DNA from: Candidatus Aminicenantota bacterium
GTDB lineage: Bacteria; Acidobacteriota; Aminicenantia; Aminicenantales; Saccharicenantaceae
Reading direction: 5' to 3'
DNA: 7,247 nucleotides
Assembly: GCA_026393955.1 (NCBI GenBank)
Contig: JAPKZE010000398.1
Coordinates: 1 to 7,247, forward strand
Each line of letters starts with the position of its first letter. Position 1 is the stretch's first letter. The position numbers and the translations under genes were made by a program. Below the pieces are notes generated by a model. It saw only the letters and a program-made list of their open reading frames with translations, did no database searches and was not told where the DNA came from. This document shows positions 1 through 5,531 of this stretch, in pieces.

Positions 1-1
1 A

Positions 2-1462
2 GAGGACCGCAACTACTACGCCTACCGGGTCCTCGACGGCAAGACGTTCAACCTGACGGCCAAGCTGGGCGTGAGCCTCGTCGACGAGACGTGGGACTCC
101 CCGGCCGAGCCCGGGCCCTACGGGACGGGCGGCTGGACCGACGGCGACGCCTCCGTCCTCATCTACGACCGCTTCGACATCTGGGAGATCGCTCCGGACG
201 GATCCAAGGCCCGGATGATCACCAACGGCGCCGGCCGGCGCGACCGGACCGTCTTCCGCACCATGAGCCTCGACCCCGACCAGAAGACGGTCCCGGCCAA
301 GGCCCCCCTCATCCTGACGGCGACGAACGAAACGACCAGGGCCTCGGGCTTCTACCGGGTCAACCTGGCCGCGCCAGGCGACCCGGTCCGCCTGGTCATG
401 CCGGACAAGCAGCTCGGCGGCCTGCGCAAGGCCAAGAATGCCGGCGTCTACGTCCACACCGAGCAGCGCTTCGAGGAGTTCCCCAACCTCTGGGCGAGCG
501 GTCCCGATTTTGCCGGGGCGCGCCAGGTGACCGACGCCAACCCCCAACAGGCCGAATACAACTGGGGCAAGGCGGAGCTCATCGAGTACCTGAACGGCGA
601 CGGCAAGCCCCTGCCGGCGATCCTCATCAAGCCCGACGATTTCGACGCCTCGAAAAAATACCCGCTCATGGTCTACATCTACGAGACCATGGCCGAGGGG
701 CTCCACCGCTACTACCCGCCGTCGCCGGGGACGAACATCAACTTTACCCGCTACGTCAGCAACGGCTACGTCGTCCTGATGCCCGATATCGTCTACGAGG
801 TCGGCTACCCCGGGCCGAGCTCGCTCAAGTGCGTCGTCCCGGCCGTCGTCAAGGTCCTGGACATGGGCTTCATCGATCCGAAGCGGGTCGGCATCCAGGG
901 CCACAGCTGGGGCGGCTACGAGATCAGCTACATGATCACCCAGACCGACATGTTCGCCGCCGTGGAGGCCGGCGCGTCCGTCGTCAACATGACCAGCGCC
1001 TACGGCGGCATCCGCTGGGGCACGGGCATGTCCCGGGCCTTCCAGTACGAGAAGACCCAGAGCCGCATCGGCGCGCCGCTCTGGTCGCGGGCCCTCCAGT
1101 TCATCGAGAACTCGCCGCTGTTCTGGGTCGAGAAGGTCCGGACACCCTACCTGTCGATCCACAACGACGAGGACGACGCCGTGCCCTGGTACCAGGGGAT
1201 CGAGTTCTTCTCGGCCCTCCGGCGCCTGGGGAAAGAGGCCTACATGGTCAACTTCAACGGCGAGAAGCACGGCCTCCGGGAACGGGACAACCAGAAGTAC
1301 TGGACGGTCTATCTCGACGAGTTCTTCGACCACTTCCTGCTCGGCAAGCCGCGGCCGGAGTGGATGGAGAAGGGCGTGCCCTATCTCGAGCGCGGCAAGC
1401 GCGACATCGACGCGCTCTACAAAACGGCCGAAGAAAAGAAAGCCGCGGAGCCGAAGAAATAG
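2..1462 (+). CDS. S9-family (prolyl oligopeptidase-type) serine peptidase, 5'-truncated
   Basis: Partial gene: the frame is open to the left edge, so the GTG at 71 is an internal codon and the true start lies outside. The visible 486 residues begin with beta-propeller-like sequence (IYDRFDIWEI near residues 54-63), followed from about residue 188 by an alpha/beta-hydrolase domain. The nucleophile elbow GHSWGG puts the catalytic Ser at codon 905-907 (residue 302). The Asp is the first D of DDAVPW (codon 1172-1174, residue 391) and the His is in GEKHGL (codon 1268-1270, residue 423). Order and spacing are those of family S9, which cleaves short peptides, usually beside proline or acylated residues. 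The usual HGGP-like oxyanion loop is replaced by YIYETMAEG. The tail is Lys-rich and charged. Many bacterial members are exported, but the N-terminus that would show this is missing. S9 family assignment is firm; substrate is unknown. Confidence 0.93.
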   Translation, partial: EDRNYYAYRVLDGKTFNLTAKLGVSLVDETWDSPAEPGPYGTGGWTDGDASVLIYDRFDIWEIAPDGSKARMITNGAGRRDRTVFRTMSLDPDQKTVPAKAPLILTATNETTRASGFYRVNLAAPGDPVRLVMPDKQLGGLRKAKNAGVYVHTEQRFEEFPNLWASGPDFAGARQVTDANPQQAEYNWGKAELIEYLNGDGKPLPAILIKPDDFDASKKYPLMVYIYETMAEGLHRYYPPSPGTNINFTRYVSNGYVVLMPDIVYEVGYPGPSSLKCVVPAVVKVLDMGFIDPKRVGIQGHSWGGYEISYMITQTDMFAAVEAGASVVNMTSAYGGIRWGTGMSRAFQYEKTQSRIGAPLWSRALQFIENSPLFWVEKVRTPYLSIHNDEDDAVPWYQGIEFFSALRRLGKEAYMVNFNGEKHGLRERDNQKYWTVYLDEFFDHFLLGKPRPEWMEKGVPYLERGKRDIDALYKTAEEKKAAEPKK

Positions 1463-1492
1463 ACCCGGCTCCGGATCGATGAGTGAATAATC

Positions 1493-1500
1493 AAGGAGGA
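1493..1500 (+). promoter_or_regulatory. Ribosome binding site of the DUF2177 gene
   Basis: AAGGAGGA lies 5 bases before the ATG at 1506, a near-perfect anti-16S match that fixes this start. The 43 bases between the peptidase stop and this ATG hold no convincing promoter, so the gene is probably read from the peptidase transcript. Confidence 0.85.
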
Positions 1501-1505
1501 GAAGA

Positions 1506-1919
1506 ATGACGATCCGTCAAACGCTTTTGCTGTACGTGATCACGCTGGCCGTCTTTTTCGCCGTCGACATGGTCTGGCTGGGGGTGGTGGCCAAAACCTT
1601 CTATCGCAGGCAGCTCGGGCACCTGATGACACCCAAGGTCGTCTGGCCCGCGGCCATCCTCTTCTACCTGCTGTTCATCGCCGGATTGCTCGTCTTTGCC
1701 GTCCGTCCGGCCCTGGCCGCGGGCGCCCCGGCCAAGGCGCTCGCCCTCGGCGCCCTGCTCGGCCTCATCTCGTACGCCACCTACGACCTGACCAACCTGG
1801 CCACGCTCAAGGACTGGCCGGTCATCGTCACGGTCATCGATCTCATCTGGGGAACGGTCCTCGGCGGCGCGGTGTCGTGGCTGAGCGCCCTGGCCGGCCG
1901 GAGCCTGCTCAAGCTCTGA
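1506..1919 (+). CDS. DUF2177-family small integral membrane protein
   Basis: This 137-residue protein is almost entirely hydrophobic. Likely membrane segments are at about 6-28, 46-66, 76-98 and 105-130. It carries the hallmarks of the DUF2177 family: DMVWLG in the first segment (21-26), an FYRRQLG stretch just after it, FYLLFIAGLLVFAV (53-66), YATYDLTNLATL (90-101) and a DLIWGT motif (112-117) in the last segment. The length is typical of the family, so it appears complete. No biochemical function is established for DUF2177. The conserved Asp residues inside or near membrane segments (21, 93, 112) suggest a structural or transport role, but this is inference. It follows the S9 peptidase on the same strand with a strong ribosome binding site, so the two may be co-transcribed; there is no evident functional link. 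Family call is confident, function unknown. Confidence 0.88.
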   Translation: MTIRQTLLLYVITLAVFFAVDMVWLGVVAKTFYRRQLGHLMTPKVVWPAAILFYLLFIAGLLVFAVRPALAAGAPAKALALGALLGLISYATYDLTNLATLKDWPVIVTVIDLIWGTVLGGAVSWLSALAGRSLLKL

Positions 1920-1931
1920 CGCCCGGCTCCG

Positions 1932-1949
1932 GTCCGCCGGTCAGCGGAC
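1932..1949. terminator. Possible bidirectional hairpin between convergent genes
   Basis: GTCCGC (1932-1937) and GCGGAC (1944-1949) form a perfect 6-bp G+C-rich stem with a 6-base loop, in the 21-base gap between the convergent DUF2177 and glycosidase genes. The loop contains the TGA stop of the minus-strand glycosidase gene. No T-tract follows on either strand, so intrinsic termination is doubtful. The placement is suggestive, but short perfect stems are common at this base composition. Confidence 0.25.
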
Positions 1950-3347
1950 GTCGAGACCGGCGACGGCCGTGGCCGGCACGGTGACGGTGGCCCGCCGGCC
2001 CGTGATCGAAACGGTCGCGGCGACGGGCCCCGAGCCCGCGTTGTACTCCTCGAAGCCCAGGCGCCGGCCCGTGACGCTCCGCGGCTCGGCCGGAAGGTCG
2101 ACGGCCACGGTCAGGGCCTGCTCGGTCTTGTTGACCAGCATCACACCCAGGCTCCGGTCGGCCTTCTGCACCGCGTACGCCGTCAGGGCCGAAGTCCCCG
2201 TGTCGAGATCGACGGGCAGGACCTCGACCGGCGCGGTCGGATCGCTCGACGAGAGCGACCAGGCGGCCAGGGCCACCGGCCAATAGTTACGGGTCGGCCG
2301 CGGCGGCGCCGCCTCGCTGTCGACGAGGGCGTGCGGATCAGTCCCGGGGTGGAGGTGGATCCAGACGTTGGCCGCGTCGGCCCCGACGAGCGAGACCCCG
2401 AGGGCGTCGGCCAGCCACAGGCCCTGCTTGATCGTGAACTGGTCCCGCGTGCAGCCGGTGTCCCAGATGGCCGCGTTCAGCTCGTTGACCGAGATCCGGA
2501 CCCGCCCCAGGCCCCGCGAGGCCAGGGCGCTCCGGACCGTCTGCAGCTCCTCGCCGAGGTCCTGGGGATCGTTGAGGTCGATCATGTCCTCGTTGCTGTT
2601 GGAGATCCAGCCGCCGTAGTGATGGTAGCTGATCCAGTCGAGGAGCCCGGTCTCGCCGAGCGCGGCCAGCCGGTCGAGGAAGCCCGTGATCCAGGTCATG
2701 TTGTAGCTCGAGACCACCGGGCCCATGGACCGGGCGGTCGGGTCGACGGCCTTGACCGCCCGGACGAGCAGGACGAACCGGTCCGTGTAGTCGTCGATGC
2801 TGAGCATCGGGTTCCAGGAGCCGTCGTTCTCGTTGCCGACTTCGTAATAGGCGCCGGTGAAACCCTCGGCGACGAACCGCCGGGCCAGCGCGGCGGCCTC
2901 GGACGCCGCCGAGTGCGGCTGGCCGTCGACGGTGTGATCGAAGGGCATGAGGGAGAATATGGGCCCGGCCCCGATGTCTTTCAGGAAGGCGAGGTACTGG
3001 GCGACGTCCGTGCCCCAGCTCCAATCCTCCCAGACGAGATGGTCGTTGCCGCTGACCTTTTGGTCCTCCCAGCAGTAGTTGTTGGCGATGTTCCCGCCGG
3101 GGAACCGGCCGACGGAAGGCCGGAGGGTCTTGACCAGGTCCCGTGTCGAGGTCCCGAGCTTCGTGTTCGAGACCCAGGCCCCGAAATTGGCCCCGAAGAC
3201 GAGGCCGGGCTCGATCGTGCGCAGGGCCGTGCTGCCGACCGTCGCGACGACATCCACACCCGGTTCAGGCGTCGATTCCGATTGGCAGGCCGCGAAAGCC
3301 AAGGCGACGGCGAGGGCCGCCGCGGCGGGCCGGATCCTTGGGAACAT
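1941..3347 (-). CDS. Lipoprotein glycoside hydrolase, clan GH-A type (arabinofuranosidase GH51-like)
   Basis: A complete 468-residue protein. Residues 1-20 are a signal peptide (Arg-containing n-region, Ala-rich core) ending in FAAC, so Cys21 is a probable lipidation site. Gln at +2 favours the outer membrane in a Gram-negative. The mature part looks like a (beta/alpha)8 glycosidase: RFPGGN (81-86) as in GH51 and related families, YYEVGNEND (167-175) with Glu173 as acid/base candidate, and ISVNELN (285-291) with Glu289 as nucleophile candidate. The 116-residue Glu-Glu spacing fits clan GH-A. From about residue 395, LGVMLVNKT starts a beta-sandwich like the C-terminal domain of GH51 arabinofuranosidases. 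It probably trims plant or microbial polysaccharide at the cell surface. GH39, GH44 or GH79-like membership cannot be excluded by eye. It is the second gene of an operon with the methyltransferase: its ATG begins one base after that gene's TGA. Confidence 0.8.
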   Translation of the reverse strand: MFPRIRPAAAALAVALAFAACQSESTPEPGVDVVATVGSTALRTIEPGLVFGANFGAWVSNTKLGTSTRDLVKTLRPSVGRFPGGNIANNYCWEDQKVSGNDHLVWEDWSWGTDVAQYLAFLKDIGAGPIFSLMPFDHTVDGQPHSAASEAAALARRFVAEGFTGAYYEVGNENDGSWNPMLSIDDYTDRFVLLVRAVKAVDPTARSMGPVVSSYNMTWITGFLDRLAALGETGLLDWISYHHYGGWISNSNEDMIDLNDPQDLGEELQTVRSALASRGLGRVRISVNELNAAIWDTGCTRDQFTIKQGLWLADALGVSLVGADAANVWIHLHPGTDPHALVDSEAAPPRPTRNYWPVALAAWSLSSSDPTAPVEVLPVDLDTGTSALTAYAVQKADRSLGVMLVNKTEQALTVAVDLPAEPRSVTGRRLGFEEYNAGSGPVAATVSITGRRATVTVPATAVAGLDVR

Positions 3348-3348
3348 G

Positions 3349-4134
3349 TCACCCTCCGTTAGCCGGGGCCGAGAAGGCCCAGGCGATCATCTGGTCGTCA
3401 GGCGCACGCAGCGGACGGCCGTCGAAGCCGCCGAGGAAGTCCCATCGGGCGAAGCCGGCGGCGGCGAAGAGCAGCTCGAGCTCGAATCGATAGACCCAGC
3501 GTTGGGCCGTCGAGAACTTGTGGACGGCCTTCGGACGGTCCGCTGCGTCGAGCTCCCAGATCTCGACCTCCGAATCCTGTTTCTGGGCGACGATGTCCTT
3601 GCGGCGGTTGTCCCACAGCTGGAGCTTCCCGCCGCCCGCGAGGGCGACCTCATGCTCGAGCACGGCTTTCCCCTCCGGCTCCGACCAGTAGGCGGGCCCG
3701 GGATAGGACATGTGGACGACGAAGGCGCCCCCCGGCTCGAGATGCCGCAGCGACGAGCGCAGGCAGGCCAGCTGGTCCGGGACGGTCTCGCAGTGGGCGA
3801 ACCCGTTGAAGGCACAGAAGATGCGGCTATAGCGCCGGCCCATTTCGAAGGCCCGCATGTCGGCCGTCTCGGCCCGCACGACAAGGCCCGCCGCGGCGGC
3901 CCTGTCCTTCAGGCGCGCGATCATGGCCGGGGCCGCATCGAGGCCGTCGATGTCCGCGCCGGCGCGCCGGGCAGGCAGCAGGATCCGGCCCGTGCCGCAG
4001 CCGATCTCGAGCACCGGCCCGCCGGCCGACCGGGCCGTCTCGACCCAGTACGGGACGTCGAAATCGAGCGAATCGAACAGGAGATCGTAGAGCTCGGGAG
4101 AGTCATAGGGAGATGGGTTTCGGCTGTCGGTCAA
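3349..4134 (-). CDS. Class I SAM-dependent methyltransferase (TTG start)
   Basis: With the TTG start this is 261 residues. The Rossmann-fold methyltransferase motifs are in order: VLEIGCGTGR (41-50, SAM-binding motif I), GLDAAP with Asp66 at the end of strand 2 binding the ribose, ETADMRAF (89-96, acidic residue contacting adenine), and LEPGGAFVVHM (132-142) before the later strands. The N-terminal segment (YDSPELYDLLFDSLDFDVPYW) is of the kind seen in small-molecule methyltransferases of the Methyltransf_25/UbiE-like group. The methyl acceptor cannot be deduced. TTG at 4134-4132 is preferred over the in-frame ATG at 4179. CAGGAG sits 5 bases before the TTG, whereas the ATG has no ribosome binding site and lies between the -10 box and the expected transcript start. 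It is the first gene of a two-gene operon with the glycosidase. Confidence 0.87.
   Translation of the reverse strand: MTDSRNPSPYDSPELYDLLFDSLDFDVPYWVETARSAGGPVLEIGCGTGRILLPARRAGADIDGLDAAPAMIARLKDRAAAAGLVVRAETADMRAFEMGRRYSRIFCAFNGFAHCETVPDQLACLRSSLRHLEPGGAFVVHMSYPGPAYWSEPEGKAVLEHEVALAGGGKLQLWDNRRKDIVAQKQDSEVEIWELDAADRPKAVHKFSTAQRWVYRFELELLFAAAGFARWDFLGGFDGRPLRAPDDQMIAWAFSAPANGG
3352..3357 (-). promoter_or_regulatory. Ribosome binding site of the glycosidase gene, inside the methyltransferase 3' end
   Basis: On the minus strand, GGAGGG lies 4 bases before the ATG at 3347. It occupies the last coding codons of the methyltransferase, whose TGA (3351-3349) falls between the site and the ATG. This layout supports translational coupling of the two genes. 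Confidence 0.75.
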
Positions 4135-4139
4135 AGCAA

Positions 4140-4145
4140 CTCCTG
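4140..4145 (-). promoter_or_regulatory. Ribosome binding site that decides the TTG start of the methyltransferase
   Basis: On the minus strand, CAGGAG is followed by TTGCT and then the TTG start at 4134, a 5-base spacing. No comparable site precedes the in-frame ATG at 4179, where the upstream bases read CTCTCCTATC. Confidence 0.7.
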
Positions 4146-4179
4146 TCCGGGGATCGTCCCTCCGTCTTGGCGTCTTCAT

Positions 4180-4208
4180 ATGATAGGAGAGATGAGCGGG
4201 ATTGGCAA
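4180..4208 (-). promoter_or_regulatory. Sigma70-type promoter of the methyltransferase-glycosidase operon
   Basis: On the minus strand, TTGCCA (4208-4203) and TATCAT (4185-4180) are separated by exactly 17 bases; each box matches the consensus at 5 of 6 positions. Transcription would start near 4173, giving a leader of about 39 bases to the TTG. An 8-bp perfect palindrome, TCATATGA (4176-4183), overlaps the -10 box and could be an operator half, but it is short. Confidence 0.75.
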
Positions 4209-4211
4209 ATG

Positions 4212-4220
4212 TGCTATCCT
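4212..4220 (+). promoter_or_regulatory. Possible extended -10 promoter of the PhzF-family gene
   Basis: TGC-TATCCT has the TG-N extension and 4 of 6 matches to TATAAT; transcription would begin about 25 bases before the ATG at 4252. No good -35 box is found 16-18 bases upstream. It lies next to the -35 of the opposing promoter, so the two promoters could compete for polymerase or share a regulator. Confidence 0.3.
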
Positions 4221-4251
4221 GAGGCTCCCGAATGCTCCGAGGAGGGCGCCC

Positions 4252-5049
4252 ATGAACATCCCGATCTTCCAGGTCGACGCGTTCACCGAGGAGCCGTTCA
4301 AGGGCAATCCCGCCGGGGTGTGCCTCCTTCGCTGGCCGGTCGAGGAAGCCTGGATGCAGAACGTCGCCGCCGAGATGAACCTGGCCGAGACGGCCTTCCC
4401 CTGGCCGGAAGGCGACGGTTTTCGCCTGCGTTGGTTCACGCCCAAAGTCGAAGTGAAGCTGTGCGGCCATGCGACGCTGGCCACGGCCCACATCCTCTGG
4501 GAACAGGGCCTCCTGGCCCCGGGCCTCGAGGCCCGCTTCCAGACCCTGAGCGGGCTGCTCACAGCCCGCCGGGACGGCGGCCTCATCGAGCTCGACTTCC
4601 CGGCCCGCCCGCCTCTGCCGAACCCTCCGGATTGGGCCGACGCCGTCGTCGGGGCCCTGGGGATCAAACCCGTTCACGTCGGCATGAGCGCCGAGGACAT
4701 CATCTTCGAGGCGGCCGACGAGGAGACCGTGCGCTCGATCAGGCCGGATTTCGCCGCGCTGCGTGCGCTCCCGGCCCGCGGCGTCATCGTCACCAGCCGG
4801 TCCGAGGATAAGCGCTTCGACTTCATCTCCCGTTTCTTCGCCCCGGCGGTCGGCGTCGACGAGGACCCGGTGACCGGCTCGTCGCATACGGTGCTCGTGC
4901 CCTACTGGGCGAAGAAGCTGGGCCGGACGTCCTTTACGGCCTACCAGGCCTCGGCCCGCGGCGGCATCCTCCACCTGCGGCTCGAGGGCGATCGGGTCAA
5001 GATCGCCGGCCAGGCCGTGACCGTTCTTAAGGGCGAGCTCGTCGTCTAA
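4252..5049 (+). CDS. PhzF-family isomerase-like enzyme
   Basis: Complete at 265 residues, the usual family length. PhzF proteins have two similar diaminopimelate-epimerase-like lobes with the active site between them. In phenazine producers PhzF isomerises trans-2,3-dihydro-3-hydroxyanthranilate, but most family members (YddE-like) have no established substrate. Visible marks are FKGNPAGVC (16-24), MNLAETAF (42-49) with Glu46 matching PhzF catalytic Glu45, LCGHATLA (70-77) with His73, and EDPVTGSSH (204-212) with Asp205 and Ser210 matching Asp208 and Ser213. All active-site residues appear present, so it should be an active isomerase or epimerase. No other phenazine gene is near, so a phenazine role is unlikely. 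The ATG follows GGAGGG (4241-4246) by 5 bases. It diverges from the methyltransferase, and its TAA overlaps the stop of the convergent ybaK-like gene. Confidence 0.93.
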   Translation: MNIPIFQVDAFTEEPFKGNPAGVCLLRWPVEEAWMQNVAAEMNLAETAFPWPEGDGFRLRWFTPKVEVKLCGHATLATAHILWEQGLLAPGLEARFQTLSGLLTARRDGGLIELDFPARPPLPNPPDWADAVVGALGIKPVHVGMSAEDIIFEAADEETVRSIRPDFAALRALPARGVIVTSRSEDKRFDFISRFFAPAVGVDEDPVTGSSHTVLVPYWAKKLGRTSFTAYQASARGGILHLRLEGDRVKIAGQAVTVLKGELVV

Positions 5050-5531
5050 AGGATCGCCACGCGGACAGGGATCGGCCTGAGGACCCGGACCAGGTCCTTC
5101 GGATCGAGGCCGACCAGGAAGCCCCGCTTCCCGCCGTTGATGTAGATCACGGGCAGCGCCAGGATCGTCTCTTCGACATAGACCGGCAGGGCTTTGCGCA
5201 GGCCGAAGGGCGACGTCCCGCCGACCTGGTAGCCGGAATGCCGCTCGGCCGTTTCGGGCGCGCACGGATGCACCGACTTGGCGCCGAGGGCCCGGGCCAG
5301 CTCCTTCGTCGAGACCTCGCGGTCGCCGTGCATGAGGACGACCAGCGGCTTCTTGGCGTCGTCCTCCATGACCAGGGTCTTGATCACGAGGTGTTCGTCG
5401 ACCGCATACTTCCGGGCGAATGCCTCCGTCCCGCCGTGCTCGACGTAGGCGTAGGGGTGCTCCGTGAACCCGACCGCGGCCTGCCGGAGGGCCCGGACGG
5501 CCGGCGTCACGGGCATCCTGTCGGGGCCCAT
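5046..5531 (-). CDS. ybaK: YbaK-type Cys-tRNA(Pro) deacylase
   Basis: A YbaK/ProRS-associated editing-domain protein. YbaK hydrolyses Cys-tRNA(Pro) made when prolyl-tRNA synthetase mischarges cysteine, and acts in the cytoplasm with ProRS. From the ATG at 5516 the protein is 156 residues, against 159 for E. coli YbaK. It begins MPVTPAVRALR, close to the family's MTPAVKLL start. Conserved marks in that numbering are VIKTLVM with Lys46 (the catalytically important Lys of YbaK), the GGTSPFG loop (99-105) and INGGKRGF (126-133). The interval given uses the upstream ATG at 5531 (161 residues), because it overlaps the CDF stop as TGATG and has a GAGG 8 bases upstream. The start at 5516 is the alternative favoured by alignment. 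It is the second gene of the operon with the CDF transporter, and its TAG overlaps the PhzF-gene TAA. Confidence 0.9.
   Translation of the reverse strand: MGPDRMPVTPAVRALRQAAVGFTEHPYAYVEHGGTEAFARKYAVDEHLVIKTLVMEDDAKKPLVVLMHGDREVSTKELARALGAKSVHPCAPETAERHSGYQVGGTSPFGLRKALPVYVEETILALPVIYINGGKRGFLVGLDPKDLVRVLRPIPVRVAIL

Noticed and set aside
1481..1492. AT-rich GAATAAT before the DUF2177 gene as a -10 box
   Set aside because: No -35 element at suitable spacing upstream, and the sequence lies only about 10 bases before the ribosome binding site.
2331..3362. Plus-strand 343-codon frame antisense to the glycosidase
   Set aside because: Compositionally biased shadow of the glycosidase; no ribosome binding site and no domain.
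4202..4214. TTGGCA...TGCT resembling a sigma54 (-24/-12) promoter
   Set aside because: The GG and GC elements are 7 bases apart, not the required 10, and the same bases are better explained as the minus-strand -35 box.
3079..5049. A 656-codon plus-strand open frame ending with the PhzF-family protein
   Set aside because: Only the last 265 codons, after GGAGGG at 4241, are PhzF. The upstream part is antisense to the methyltransferase and glycosidase, has no recognisable domain, and is open only because of high G+C.
4252..5049. A phenazine biosynthesis cluster
   Set aside because: Only a PhzF-family protein is present; no phzA/B/C/D/E/G homologue lies nearby, and most PhzF-family proteins are not phenazine enzymes.
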